Shown: piece after piece, positions 8,732 through 16,895 of the stretch | How the letters are laid out: every line of letters starts with the position of its first letter | How positions within the stretch are numbered: position 1 is the first letter of the stretch | Source: Gammaproteobacteria bacterium | Lineage (GTDB): Bacteria; Pseudomonadota; Gammaproteobacteria; Pseudomonadales; Azotimanducaceae | Direction: 5' to 3' | Assembly (NCBI GenBank): GCA_002725995.1 | Contig: PBRQ01000034.1 | Coordinates: forward strand, 1-50,150 | DNA length: 50,150 nucleotides | Notes under the pieces: generated by a model | What the model saw: the letters and a program-made list of their open reading frames with translations, nothing else | Databases searched by the model: none | Told to the model about the DNA's origin: nothing | Program-made: the position numbers and the translations under genes

Positions 8732-9649
8732 TTACAAATCTCCCAGGTAGTCAAATTGTCTTAGTTGCAGCCGGGTCTTCAACGTAAGTTCTGCCTTAAT
8801 CTCGGTTTCTACTACTGCCCAGGTAGCGGGACAATCCCCACCCCATGACCAGCTGGGTTTCCAGCAACCCTCATCAGATTGCAGACTGATCTGATAGGCA
8901 AAATTACTGTTCAGAGAATCCTCAAAAAAATCAGCGAAAACAGAACCCGGATGATCGACGAGCCCGATGGGTGTGAGACCATACTCTTCCCAATTACTAG
9001 GCTCAACCTTTACCAGTCGGAATGCGTGGACCAGCAGAAGTGGAAGCATGGCTTCATGGTAATTTTCTCCAAGGGCCTGGCAATGGCACAAACGCAAATA
9101 GCACAAAAGTTCATGCATCTCCAGATCATCCTCGGCCAGCTGGTCAATTGCCTTCTCCAACAGCGACTGAACAGTGTCATTGTCCAGCTTGGTGTCGTAT
9201 TGCAATAGGTACCCAAGAATTTCGGCCCCGGGATTGGCCAGAAACTTGCTAGTGCTGGCCCATTGCTCATCGAATTTCCACCAGGGTGCGTGTGGTGCAT
9301 CGTTGCAGTTGCTGCTGATATTCGGCCAATTGTCGAACTGGTATTGTTGTTCCAGGAAGCTGATTGCCTGCCTAAGGATCTCGCTTGCTGGCGAAATATT
9401 TGCTTCTGCCATAATCTGGAGTGCGATGGTGGTGCAGATAACGGAGGAGTTTTTAGTGCGCGGGTCCTGTTCGAGTCCGTTGCCATAACTGCCACCAGCA
9501 TTCTGGTATTCCTGCATTGCAGTCACAACCCGATCAGTTGCTCCGCATTCGAAGTGGAATGCATAGCGCTGACGTTTTAGATTGGTGCCGTTTTCATGTA
9601 GAAAATCTGCGGCCCTTTTGTGGGCGGCAGCTGGCAGTCGGCTTATCAT
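8732..9649 (-). CDS. Toroid-fold (prenyltransferase/squalene-cyclase-like) protein of unknown function
   Basis: This 305-residue cytosolic protein contains YQNAGGSYGNGLEQD near residues 48-62 and APWWKFDEQ near residue 122. The pattern (YQN..G.(F/Y)G.GLE.D, then (P)HAPWW) is a recognisable but uncharacterised family with the alpha/alpha toroid fold of terpene cyclases and prenyltransferases. I see no DXDD or aspartate-rich catalytic motif, so terpene chemistry should not be assumed. A second Gly/Trp-rich segment (GCWKPSWSWGGD) lies near the C-terminus. It is divergent from the WYL regulator at 9739, with a perfect inverted repeat between them, so regulation by that protein is likely. The function is unknown. 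Confidence 0.75.
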   Translation of the reverse strand: MISRLPAAAHKRAADFLHENGTNLKRQRYAFHFECGATDRVVTAMQEYQNAGGSYGNGLEQDPRTKNSSVICTTIALQIMAEANISPASEILRQAISFLEQQYQFDNWPNISSNCNDAPHAPWWKFDEQWASTSKFLANPGAEILGYLLQYDTKLDNDTVQSLLEKAIDQLAEDDLEMHELLCYLRLCHCQALGENYHEAMLPLLLVHAFRLVKVEPSNWEEYGLTPIGLVDHPGSVFADFFEDSLNSNFAYQISLQSDEGCWKPSWSWGGDCPATWAVVETEIKAELTLKTRLQLRQFDYLGDL

Positions 9650-9690
9650 GGTTTTTTCCAGCTGGTTTGACTGTAAGTATAGATAACCCT

Positions 9691-9712
9691 TACTGACAAC
9701 CTTGTGTCAGTA
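9691..9712. promoter_or_regulatory. Probable operator between toroid gene and WYL regulator
   Basis: Perfect 8-bp inverted repeat TACTGACA-N6-TGTCAGTA in the 89-bp divergent intergenic region. Its placement between a transcription regulator and a divergent gene is the usual one for an autoregulatory operator. The protein that binds it is inferred to be the WYL/HTH protein encoded at 9739. Confidence 0.6.
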
Positions 9713-9738
9713 GAGTTGAGAGAGCAACGGACTTTATC

Positions 9739-10419
9739 ATGCGCTGGGCAGATAGATTATTTCAGCTGATGCTGTTGCTACAGGAGGGAAAGGTCCGTAC
9801 CGCGCGGTACCTGGGGGAGAAACTGGAAGTTTCCGATCGGACAATATACAGGGATATCAGCGACCTGGTGGGTTCAGGCATACCTATCGATGGAGAGGCG
9901 GGAGTGGGTTACCTCCTGCGGGATGAGTATCGATTGCCGCCACTCATGTTTAACAGCGAGGAATTGAAGGCGCTGGCCCTTGGCGCTCAGATGGTCCACG
10001 CCTGGTCAGACAAGAAACTGGCCTCCACCACAGCGACCGCTATCCGCAAGATAGAATCCGTCCTGCCGGAGAGGCTCAAGAAAGAAATAAAACTGAACGC
10101 AATCAAGGTTCCTGGCTTTCAGATGTCGGAAGGGTTGAGTAATAACCTTGAAATGGTGAGGGTTGCTTCAGAAGAGAGCAAAAAACTGGAAGTCTGTTAC
10201 CGGTCCCTCAGGGGAGAGGAAACAAGGAGGACCATCTGGCCTCTTATCCTGTATTTCTGGGGGAACAAGTGGACCCTGGGTGCCTGGTGTGAACTGCGTA
10301 AGGACTTCCGTTCCTTCCGTGTGGACTTGATGTTTGAGGTGGTAGATAGTGGAGAAACTTTTGCAACGACCTCGGATAGGAACCTGCAGGCCTATATTGA
10401 CTATCAGGCAGAAGAATAA
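9739..10419 (+). CDS. HTH/WYL-domain transcriptional regulator (YafY/DeoR type)
   Basis: A 226-residue regulator. Residues 1-60 form the HTH_11 winged helix (ADRLFQLMLLLQEGK, then LGEKLEVSDRTIYRDISDL). A wing (GEAGVGYLLRD) follows, and the C-terminal half is a WYL domain (KKLEVCYRSL, then WPLILYFWGNKWTLGAWCELRKDFRSFRVD). WYL domains sense small ligands or nucleic acids in known relatives; the effector here is unknown. It probably binds the TACTGACA inverted repeat just upstream, controlling itself and the divergent toroid-fold gene. The gene at 10432 starts 12 bp after its stop, so co-transcription is likely. The ribosome binding site is weak. Confidence 0.9.
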   Translation: MRWADRLFQLMLLLQEGKVRTARYLGEKLEVSDRTIYRDISDLVGSGIPIDGEAGVGYLLRDEYRLPPLMFNSEELKALALGAQMVHAWSDKKLASTTATAIRKIESVLPERLKKEIKLNAIKVPGFQMSEGLSNNLEMVRVASEESKKLEVCYRSLRGEETRRTIWPLILYFWGNKWTLGAWCELRKDFRSFRVDLMFEVVDSGETFATTSDRNLQAYIDYQAEE

Positions 10420-10431
10420 TGGGAGAAATAG

Positions 10432-11181
10432 ATGGCTAGTGATCTGGTAACCGGATGTTTGATTATTATCGGCAATGAAATACTGTCCGGCAGAACCCAG
10501 GATACCAATCTTGCCCATTTGGCAGTCGAACTCAATGAGCTTGGTGTCCGAATGGTGGAAGCGCGCGTCATACCAGATGTAGAAAAGACGATTGTTGATA
10601 CGGTTAATGAGTGCCGGGAAGCATTCGACTATGTATTTACTACGGGTGGCATAGGACCAACCCATGATGATATTACAGCAGATTGCATTGCGCTCGCATT
10701 CGAAACAGAACTGGAACTGCATCCGGAAGTCGTCAAGATTATCGAAAGCAGGGAAGCTCCCGCCGACGTAATGGAGTCAAGAATGCGTATGGCGAGGATT
10801 CCAAGGGGTGCGACACTGATAGAGAACCCAACGGGTGGTCCGCCTGGGTTCCAGATGGAAAATGTCTTTGTTATGGCGGGTATTCCCATTGTTATGCAGG
10901 CAATGGTAACGACCTTTGGTGGGGGGCGAATTAGTGGGGGTGACCCGGTCCGGTCGAGAACCATCGGTGCCTATTTGAGTGAAGGCAAGGTTGCTGTCAA
11001 ACTGCGAGCCATCCAGGAAGAGCATCCGGATGTTGACCTGGGCTCCTATCCTTTTTTCCGTCCAGATGGCTTTGGTACTAACCTCGTGATGCGTGGTACC
11101 AATGAGGTTGAGCTGGATGAAATGCTTGAGGAGGTACGGCAAATGATTCTCGATTGCGGTGTGGAACCCATAGCTGAGTGA
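10432..11181 (+). CDS. MoCF/CinA-type molybdopterin-binding domain protein
   Basis: This 249-residue protein starts VTGCLIIIGNEILSGRTQDTN and carries VFTTGGIGPTHDDITAD near residue 67. Those are the two signature blocks of the MoaB/Mog/CinA molybdopterin-binding (MoCF_biosynth) fold. It lacks the C-terminal PncC deamidase domain of full-length CinA, so it is a stand-alone CinA-N-type protein. Members may act as pyrophosphatases for ADP-ribose or NAD-related compounds. That role, and any link to the two molybdenum oxidoreductases in this window, is inference. A good GGGAGA ribosome binding site lies six bases before ATG. It is probably co-transcribed with the WYL regulator. Confidence 0.88.
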   Translation: MASDLVTGCLIIIGNEILSGRTQDTNLAHLAVELNELGVRMVEARVIPDVEKTIVDTVNECREAFDYVFTTGGIGPTHDDITADCIALAFETELELHPEVVKIIESREAPADVMESRMRMARIPRGATLIENPTGGPPGFQMENVFVMAGIPIVMQAMVTTFGGGRISGGDPVRSRTIGAYLSEGKVAVKLRAIQEEHPDVDLGSYPFFRPDGFGTNLVMRGTNEVELDEMLEEVRQMILDCGVEPIAE

Positions 11182-11215
11182 TTGAACAAATTCTGAATTA
11201 CTCTGAACTCAGGTA

Positions 11216-11231
11216 TTGAACAGTTGTTCAA
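11216..11231. promoter_or_regulatory. Perfect inverted repeat TTGAACA-N2-TGTTCAA
   Basis: The 16-bp palindrome lies in the 83-bp gap between the MoCF gene and the decayed lipoprotein gene. It could be an operator of the broken gene, or a weak hairpin after the upstream gene. No T-run follows, so a terminator is less likely. Confidence 0.3.
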
Positions 11232-11264
11232 CCAGGGAAGTCTACATTTAGTACAGGAACAGCA

Positions 11265-11992
11265 ATGTCCAGACTAGTAATACTTTTTACCCCCATGCTG
11301 GCCGTAACAGGCTGCAACACCGAGGTGATTTACAGCTATGATCAATAGCAGGAAACCCAGCTGATTGATCGCATTCTCGGTGAAGATGAGGCAGACATTG
11401 TCTTTGATATGCTTACCCTGTCCCCGGAGGTGCGAGAAGTCCTGGATTCCAAGATCAGTGGCGGGTGGGGCAATCGCCGCAAACTCAAGACCCTGCGCGA
11501 GCTTCTTTATGGCGAAGAACATCTAAACATTCGCTATGACGCGGCTTCAACCTTAAGTGCAACCGATACATTCAATGCCAGGGCCGGTAACTGCCTGTCT
11601 ATGACCAGCCTTTTTGTCGCATCCGCCCGCTACCTGGGGCTGGATGCACATTTCCAGACCGTGACGGGGAAGCGGAGCGGTTAAAGGCGAGAGTAAAACA
11701 GTATCATGCAGGCAATCCGTACTATCACTATTTCCAGGCCCGCGTTGCCATCCGTAAAGGTCGCCTGAAAGATGCCCAGCGACACCTCAAGAAGTCGATC
11801 TGTCTAAAGCGCAACGAACCGGATTTCTATATCGCAATGGCTGAGGTCCATACTGCAAAAGGTGAAGAGGAAGAGAAATTTGAAATGCTTGAACTGGCGC
11901 AAAAATATGCAGGAGGGGTTCTACGTGCACCCACAAGGCGAATGAGTCATCGGTTCTGGACAACGACAAGTGACAGTATCTATCAACCCTGA
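11265..11992 (+). pseudogene. Transglutaminase-like/TPR lipoprotein, nonsense codon and internal deletion
   Basis: ATG at 11265 opens a lipoprotein signal (MSRLVILFTPMLAVTGC, lipobox AVTGC), then an in-frame TAG occurs after about 27 codons. The same frame continues with QETQLIDRILGEDEADIVFD onward to ARAGNCLSMTSLFVASARYLG, the nucleophile region of transglutaminase-like proteins. It breaks at a stop near 11682. From about 11672 a different frame carries a tetratricopeptide-like tail (AERLKARVKQYHAGNPYYHY onward, ending 11992). The tail follows the Cys region immediately, leaving no room for the rest of the catalytic domain. A deletion of several hundred bases is therefore likely. This is real decay and not a single sequencing slip. 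Confidence 0.8.
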
Positions 11993-12019
11993 TGGGTGCC
12001 AATTTCCAATGCCTGCCCG

Positions 12020-13267
12020 TCAGGCCAGTACGTTCTTGCTGTCGAGTTGAAGGGGAATTCTATCGATTGAAAGGAAGGCTGGGGGGACGCCCGTATCAAA
12101 GTCACAGATCTCGCCAGTTATCTCCTGTGCCAGCATTGAACCGATCGCCGGAGCGAGTTTGAATCCGTGTCCACTAAAGCCATTTGCGACATAAAACCCC
12201 TCTATCTGCGTCCTACCAACGATAGGATGCACATCTTGGCGATTTACCGTATAAAGGCCGCAATATCCATTGACAGTTCCACGATAGGGTAAGGATGGAA
12301 TGCGGTGGTGCAGGGCATGCAGCTTTGCATGCATAAAATCATCTTCTATGGTCTGCGCGTAATCACTGGGGTTGGCGACGACTTCCTGTTCATCTTCTTC
12401 AAGTGTTGAACCGAGTATGATTTGCTGTCCACGATTCTGCGTACGAAAGTAAATGCCACCCACCATGTCGCAGCAGACAGGTAGTGCACCGGTTAGTTCT
12501 GCCGGTCGATCAAGGTGCAGGACCTGAATTCGAGTAGGCTTGAGTGACCAGGAGAGGTCAAGTTCAAGTTGATCGAATACGTCATTACACCAGGGGCCGG
12601 TGGCATTGATCACGTGGGGAGCCTCAATGCTAGATCCATCCGCGAATTGAACCCCCACCGTCTTACCTGCCTGGACAAGCACCTTCTTAATCTTGGAAAG
12701 AAATTTGATCGTGACGCCTTTTTTGCGTGTCGCGCTGGACAAATCCTGCAGAGCGTTGACTGGATCAAAGTATCCGCCATCGATTTCAAGGAGGTAGGGG
12801 GCGCCTTCGTTGCAGTCGTGGGCCTCGCCGGATCGGGTGTCCGGTGTCAGACTACAGGGGTTGAGGGCAGGGAACCTGTCCTTTAGCTGCTCTGCATCAA
12901 GTATGCTACTTCGGATGCCAGCCTCCTCAAGGCGTCTGCTCTCGGAGCTAGCCCAGCTGTCACCCATATCTGCCAGCCACAGTACGCCTTCGTTTTGGAA
13001 CTGTGCCAGTGGTTGCGCAGCTTCAATAAACTCGGGCCAATGGCGATAGGCGTTTATGCCATCCCTTGCGAGGAGAAGCATCTCATTATAAGAATACCGA
13101 TGCCTGCACACGGCAGAAGAGGCGCCGCTGGAACCTTCGCCCAGGCTCCTGCTCTGTTCGACCACCACGACAGAGAGTGAGCTGCGTTTTGTTATCTGCA
13201 TTGCCGTGCAAAGACCGATGATACCGGCACCGACAATAACGACATCAGCCTGCAGCTTCACCAGCAA
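12020..13267 (-). CDS. FAD-dependent amine/amino-acid oxidase (DAO family)
   Basis: The 415-residue protein has the dinucleotide-binding motif GAGIIG at residues 13-18, an E(Q)SRSLGEGSSG segment near residue 40 and the C-terminal GFYVANGFSGHGFKLAP block. This is the classic sarcosine oxidase/glycine oxidase/D-amino acid dehydrogenase pattern (PF01266). It should oxidise an amine or amino acid with FAD. The substrate cannot be read from the sequence. The first in-frame start is TTG at 13267 and GTG at 13261 is an equally possible start, since neither has a clear ribosome binding site. It stands alone, divergent from the nitroreductase at 13436. Confidence 0.88.
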   Translation of the reverse strand: MLVKLQADVVIVGAGIIGLCTAMQITKRSSLSVVVVEQSRSLGEGSSGASSAVCRHRYSYNEMLLLARDGINAYRHWPEFIEAAQPLAQFQNEGVLWLADMGDSWASSESRRLEEAGIRSSILDAEQLKDRFPALNPCSLTPDTRSGEAHDCNEGAPYLLEIDGGYFDPVNALQDLSSATRKKGVTIKFLSKIKKVLVQAGKTVGVQFADGSSIEAPHVINATGPWCNDVFDQLELDLSWSLKPTRIQVLHLDRPAELTGALPVCCDMVGGIYFRTQNRGQQIILGSTLEEDEQEVVANPSDYAQTIEDDFMHAKLHALHHRIPSLPYRGTVNGYCGLYTVNRQDVHPIVGRTQIEGFYVANGFSGHGFKLAPAIGSMLAQEITGEICDFDTGVPPAFLSIDRIPLQLDSKNVLA

Positions 13268-13362
13268 TACAGGTGCGGCGTGCTAAGGGAGCCAGGGAAG
13301 GGGGCGTACATTAGAGGTTGTCCGGGCTGGTGAAGTCTGAGTACAACTGATTCTCGATTCTG

Positions 13363-13382
13363 ATGCAATGGGCCGGTTGCAT
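13363..13382. promoter_or_regulatory. Inverted repeat ATGCAA-N8-TTGCAT
   Basis: A 6-bp perfect inverted repeat with an 8-bp spacer lies in the 168-bp divergent region between the FAD oxidase and the nitroreductase. It lies about 55 bp upstream of the nitroreductase start and could be an operator. No regulator gene is adjacent, so the binding protein is unknown. Confidence 0.3.
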
Positions 13383-13435
13383 TGTTTTGTCGGCCTGGGT
13401 CATAGTTTAAGATCTAGAGGAATCAGGCGGTGCCC

Positions 13436-14095
13436 ATGACTAATTCGCTGAACGCTGATGACGCAGATCTTGTCGACACTGATTTTATCGATACAGATAC
13501 AGTCCATATAGATAGGGTGTTGAGTACCACCCGCTCCGTCAGGCGGAAGTTGGACTTCGAACGGCCGGTCGAACAGCAGGTTATCGAAGACTGCATTAGT
13601 ATCGCCACCCAGGCACCGGTTGGTATGGGCGGAGAAAACTGGCGTTTTCTGGTCGTCAGGGACGAGCGTAAGAAGTCACAGGTTGCAGGCGTGTACCAGG
13701 AAGTCATGCATGAATTGACCGCAGCAAGAGGTATTTCAATCAAGGCGACTCATCAGGCGCTTATGGACAGAATGCACGAGATGCCCGCATTGATTTTTGT
13801 TTGTGTTATAGGGCAGCCTGAATCATCTTATTCCAGCAATGTAGCGTTCTTTGGCTCAATACTGCCCGCCGCCTGGTCGCTGATGCTGGCGCTTCGAGCC
13901 CGGGGGATTGGCACTACCTGGACCTCGCTACTGTCAGCGCGGGAGGCGGAAATCGCTGGCATCCTGGATATCCCTGAAGGTGTCATGCAGACGGTTATGT
14001 TACCGATCGCCTATACGAAGGATGCGCGCTTGAAGCCGGCTGACCGACTTGCTGCAGGTGAAGTGACGTTTGTTGATACCTGGGGCAGTCGTTAA
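13436..14095 (+). CDS. Nitroreductase-family flavoprotein
   Basis: A 219-residue protein with an acidic N-terminal extension, then STTRSVRRKLDFERPV and ISIATQAPVGMGGENWRFLVV, the FMN-binding N-terminus of the nitroreductase fold. GIGTTWTSLLS and the PIAYT segment complete the family signature. It should be a cytoplasmic FMN-dependent NAD(P)H oxidoreductase of unknown substrate. ATG at 13436 follows AGGCGG by five bases. GTG at 13430, two codons earlier, is also possible with GAGG upstream. The gene is followed by a DinB-like gene 98 bp downstream in the same direction. Confidence 0.88.
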   Translation: MTNSLNADDADLVDTDFIDTDTVHIDRVLSTTRSVRRKLDFERPVEQQVIEDCISIATQAPVGMGGENWRFLVVRDERKKSQVAGVYQEVMHELTAARGISIKATHQALMDRMHEMPALIFVCVIGQPESSYSSNVAFFGSILPAAWSLMLALRARGIGTTWTSLLSAREAEIAGILDIPEGVMQTVMLPIAYTKDARLKPADRLAAGEVTFVDTWGSR

Positions 14096-14193
14096 AAGGA
14101 CAGCATAGCAACACGATCTGATGAGGAAGCACATCGGGCTGCTTATCGTGTATCCTGACGAGTCAGTATTCGAGTGATCCAGAGGAAAAGTGA

Positions 14194-14994
14194 ATGATGC
14201 AACAGGCGCAGGATTTTCTGGATGAGAGTGAGCGGCTCAACCAGCTGGTGGCATCGCTTTCAGACCTTGACCTTGAGAAGAAAACAGCTTTTAAGGGTTG
14301 GACCATTAACCATGTGCTCGGCCATCTGTATGTATGGAACCTTGCGGCTGGTTTGTCTCTTACGGATGAAGATGCCTTTATGGTGTTTATCGGGGATCTG
14401 GGGAAATTCATGGCTGATGATGGCTCCATCAGGCAGTTTGAAGACAGGTGGCTGGATGGGCTCAAGGGGGCCGCGCTGGTTGAAACCTGGCTGACTTCCC
14501 TGCGTGAAATAGCTGCACAATTTGGTGATACTGACCCAGCTGCACGCTTGAAGTGGGCTGGGCCAGACATGAGTGCACGCTCAAGTATTACTGCGCGCTT
14601 GATGGAAACCTGGGCCCACGGCCAGGAAGTCTACGATCTGCTGGGGGAAGTGCGGGTTAACTCTGACGCGGTTCGTAACATTGTTGTGCTCGGTAACAAT
14701 ACCTATGGCTGGACCTATAGTGTTCGCGGCGAGGTTCCCCCTGAACCCAGACCTTGCTTGAAACTTACCGCGCCATCCGGTGATCTATGGACCTATAACG
14801 AGCCTGGTGATGGTGAGCTCATAGAGGGGCTGGCGGAAGAGTTTTGTCAGGTGGTAACACAGGTACGCAACATAGCGGATACCAATCTCAAGGTAACGGG
14901 TGATATTGCAAGGGACTGGATGTCGAAGGCCCAGTGCTTCGCTGGCGGTGCACATGCTCCACCCGAAGCGGGAACTAGAAAGACCGGCGCCTGA
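14194..14994 (+). CDS. TIGR03084-type DinB/maleylpyruvate isomerase-fold protein
   Basis: A 266-residue protein starting MMQQAQDFLDESERLNQLVASL, with KGWTINHVLGHLYVWN (first metal-ligand His region) and MSARSSITARLMETWAHGQE (second His) as in the mycothiol-dependent maleylpyruvate isomerase N-terminal/DinB four-helix fold. C-terminal residues (LKLTAPSGDLWTYNEPGDG) match the TIGR03084 subfamily. It is a predicted metal-binding cytosolic protein; its reaction is unknown. The ribosome binding site AGAGGAAAAG is strong. Only 11 bp separate it from the antiporter gene downstream, so the two are probably co-transcribed. Confidence 0.85.
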   Translation: MMQQAQDFLDESERLNQLVASLSDLDLEKKTAFKGWTINHVLGHLYVWNLAAGLSLTDEDAFMVFIGDLGKFMADDGSIRQFEDRWLDGLKGAALVETWLTSLREIAAQFGDTDPAARLKWAGPDMSARSSITARLMETWAHGQEVYDLLGEVRVNSDAVRNIVVLGNNTYGWTYSVRGEVPPEPRPCLKLTAPSGDLWTYNEPGDGELIEGLAEEFCQVVTQVRNIADTNLKVTGDIARDWMSKAQCFAGGAHAPPEAGTRKTGA

Positions 14995-15005
14995 GGGACT
15001 ACGCT

Positions 15006-16805
15006 TTGGAATTTAGTGCACTAACAACTATTGCGGGTATCGGCTTTCTTGGTGCGGTTGCCCAGTGGGTTGCATGGCGGGTACGCCTGCCGGCGATCCT
15101 GTTCCTTTTGCTTTTCGGTATTCTTGTTGGTCCCATACTCTCTTGGCTTGACCCCGATGCCTTTTTTGGGGACCTATTGTTCCCGCTGGTTTCCCTGTCG
15201 GTTGCTGTGATTCTTTTTGAAGGCAGCATGACGCTGCATTTTTCTGAGCTGAAAGAGGTTGGCACAACTGTCAGAAACCTGGTAACTATCGGCGCTTTTG
15301 TGACCTGGGCCATTACCAGCTGGCTGGTCCATACCCTGATTGGATTCGAGTACAAACTGGCCTTTTTATTTGGTGCGGTCGTTGTTGTGACGGGACCAAC
15401 GGTGATCGTTCCCATGTTGCGTACGGTGAGACCCAACAAAAGAATTGCCAATATTCTCCGCTGGGAGGGGATTGTCATTGACCCCCTTGGCGCCTTGTTG
15501 GCGGTTCTGGCATTTGACTTCTATATCTCGACGCAGGGGGGTGATGCGATTGGCTCAATCCTCCTTCTTTTCCTCAAGATTGTCCTGGCTGGTGTGGTTA
15601 CAGGTTGTGTCGCCGGGTTTGGCCTTGGGGCAATGCTCGGGCGATACCTGGTTCCTGAATACCTCCGTAGCCCGATTACGCTTCTGCTCGTGTTCGTGGT
15701 TTTTGCGATTGCTGAACATTTTGAACACGAGTCCGGGCTGCTGGCCGTTACGATTTTTGGGATGACATTGGCGAACCAGAAGGATCTGGATGTTGAAGAT
15801 ATCCTGGATTTCAAAGAGAGCCTGACGGTTGTTTTGATCGGCGGTCTGTTTGTCATCCTGGCTGCACGGGTCGATCTGGATGCCTTGTATTCCATTGGCT
15901 TTGACTCATTGATTCTGCTGGCCGGCGTGATCTTCCTGGCGAGGCCAATCTCGGTGTTCATTTCCTGTATCGGCAGTGAGTTGACCCTGCAGGAACGATT
16001 GCTGATTGCCTGGATTGGGCCAAGAGGTATCGTTTGTGCGGCCGTAGCAGCGGTGTTCGCAATACGACTGGTTGAGATCGGGGCAGAGGATGCTGAAATT
16101 TTTGTACCCCTCGCTTTTCTGATAATTATTGGCACGGTGGTTCTACAGAGCACCACCGCCAAATACGTTGCTCATTGGCTTGGTGTTCGCGATCCGGCGC
16201 CGTCGGGTTTCTTGATCGTTGGCGGAGGTCAGGTTGGCCGTATGCTGGCAAGGGCGCTGGATGAGCAGGAGGTTAGGGTGCTTATCGCGGATAGCGATTG
16301 GGAAAATATCAGCCAGGCAAGAATGGATGGTATTGAAACCTATTTTGGTAATCCCGTGTCCGAACACGCAGACCGTTATCTGGACCTAAGTGGCATAGGT
16401 AACCTCGTTAGCCTAACCGGCAGAACCAATTTTGATGTCGTAGCCAGCATGTACTATCGCTCCGTATTTGGCGCCCGCAATGCCTATGAACTGCCGTCGG
16501 CAGCGGAAGGTGAACAAAAGGATAAACACAGGGTCTCTACCCGGTTACGCGGACAGAGAATGTTTGGTGAGGACATATCCTACAATATGCTGCTGGGTTG
16601 GCTGACCGATGGTGCCAGTGTTCGTGTCACGACCCTGAGCGATGAGTTTGGCTTTGTTGAGTATGTGGAAACCTATGTGGAAAGATACATTCCACTCTTC
16701 GCGGTTGATACGTCCGATAGACTGCATGTTCAGACCTCAGAGGAAGAGCTTGAACCGGAAGCCGGGTGGAAACTGATTAGCCTGGTAAAGCCGGAGCAGG
16801 AATGA
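15006..16805 (+). CDS. CPA1-family cation/proton antiporter with TrkA-N domain
   Basis: 599 residues. Residues 1-390 form about 12 hydrophobic segments of a Na+(K+)/H+ exchanger domain, including VVVVTGPTVIVPML and IDPLGALLAVL, typical of CPA1 transporters. From residue 398 a Rossmann domain begins (FLIVGGGQVGRMLARAL), a TrkA-N nucleotide-binding module, followed by about 130 residues of uncertain structure. It should sit in the inner membrane and exchange K+ or Na+ for protons under nucleotide control. TTG at 15006 is accepted because it follows the previous stop by 11 bp, with GAGGGA upstream, and the first membrane helix starts at once. Confidence 0.9.
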   Translation: MEFSALTTIAGIGFLGAVAQWVAWRVRLPAILFLLLFGILVGPILSWLDPDAFFGDLLFPLVSLSVAVILFEGSMTLHFSELKEVGTTVRNLVTIGAFVTWAITSWLVHTLIGFEYKLAFLFGAVVVVTGPTVIVPMLRTVRPNKRIANILRWEGIVIDPLGALLAVLAFDFYISTQGGDAIGSILLLFLKIVLAGVVTGCVAGFGLGAMLGRYLVPEYLRSPITLLLVFVVFAIAEHFEHESGLLAVTIFGMTLANQKDLDVEDILDFKESLTVVLIGGLFVILAARVDLDALYSIGFDSLILLAGVIFLARPISVFISCIGSELTLQERLLIAWIGPRGIVCAAVAAVFAIRLVEIGAEDAEIFVPLAFLIIIGTVVLQSTTAKYVAHWLGVRDPAPSGFLIVGGGQVGRMLARALDEQEVRVLIADSDWENISQARMDGIETYFGNPVSEHADRYLDLSGIGNLVSLTGRTNFDVVASMYYRSVFGARNAYELPSAAEGEQKDKHRVSTRLRGQRMFGEDISYNMLLGWLTDGASVRVTTLSDEFGFVEYVETYVERYIPLFAVDTSDRLHVQTSEEELEPEAGWKLISLVKPEQE

Positions 16806-16895
16806 ATGCCATGTTCCGAGTTTAGGGGGCAGGGCATTGCCTAAATTAATGGAAGTCATTATTATTGACTCATTACCAAGTTAAATGGAAGTTCA

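Noticed and set aside
11346..11348. TAG in the transglutaminase lipoprotein as pyrrolysine or read-through
   Set aside because: The gene also has a deletion and frameshift, so ordinary decay is simpler.
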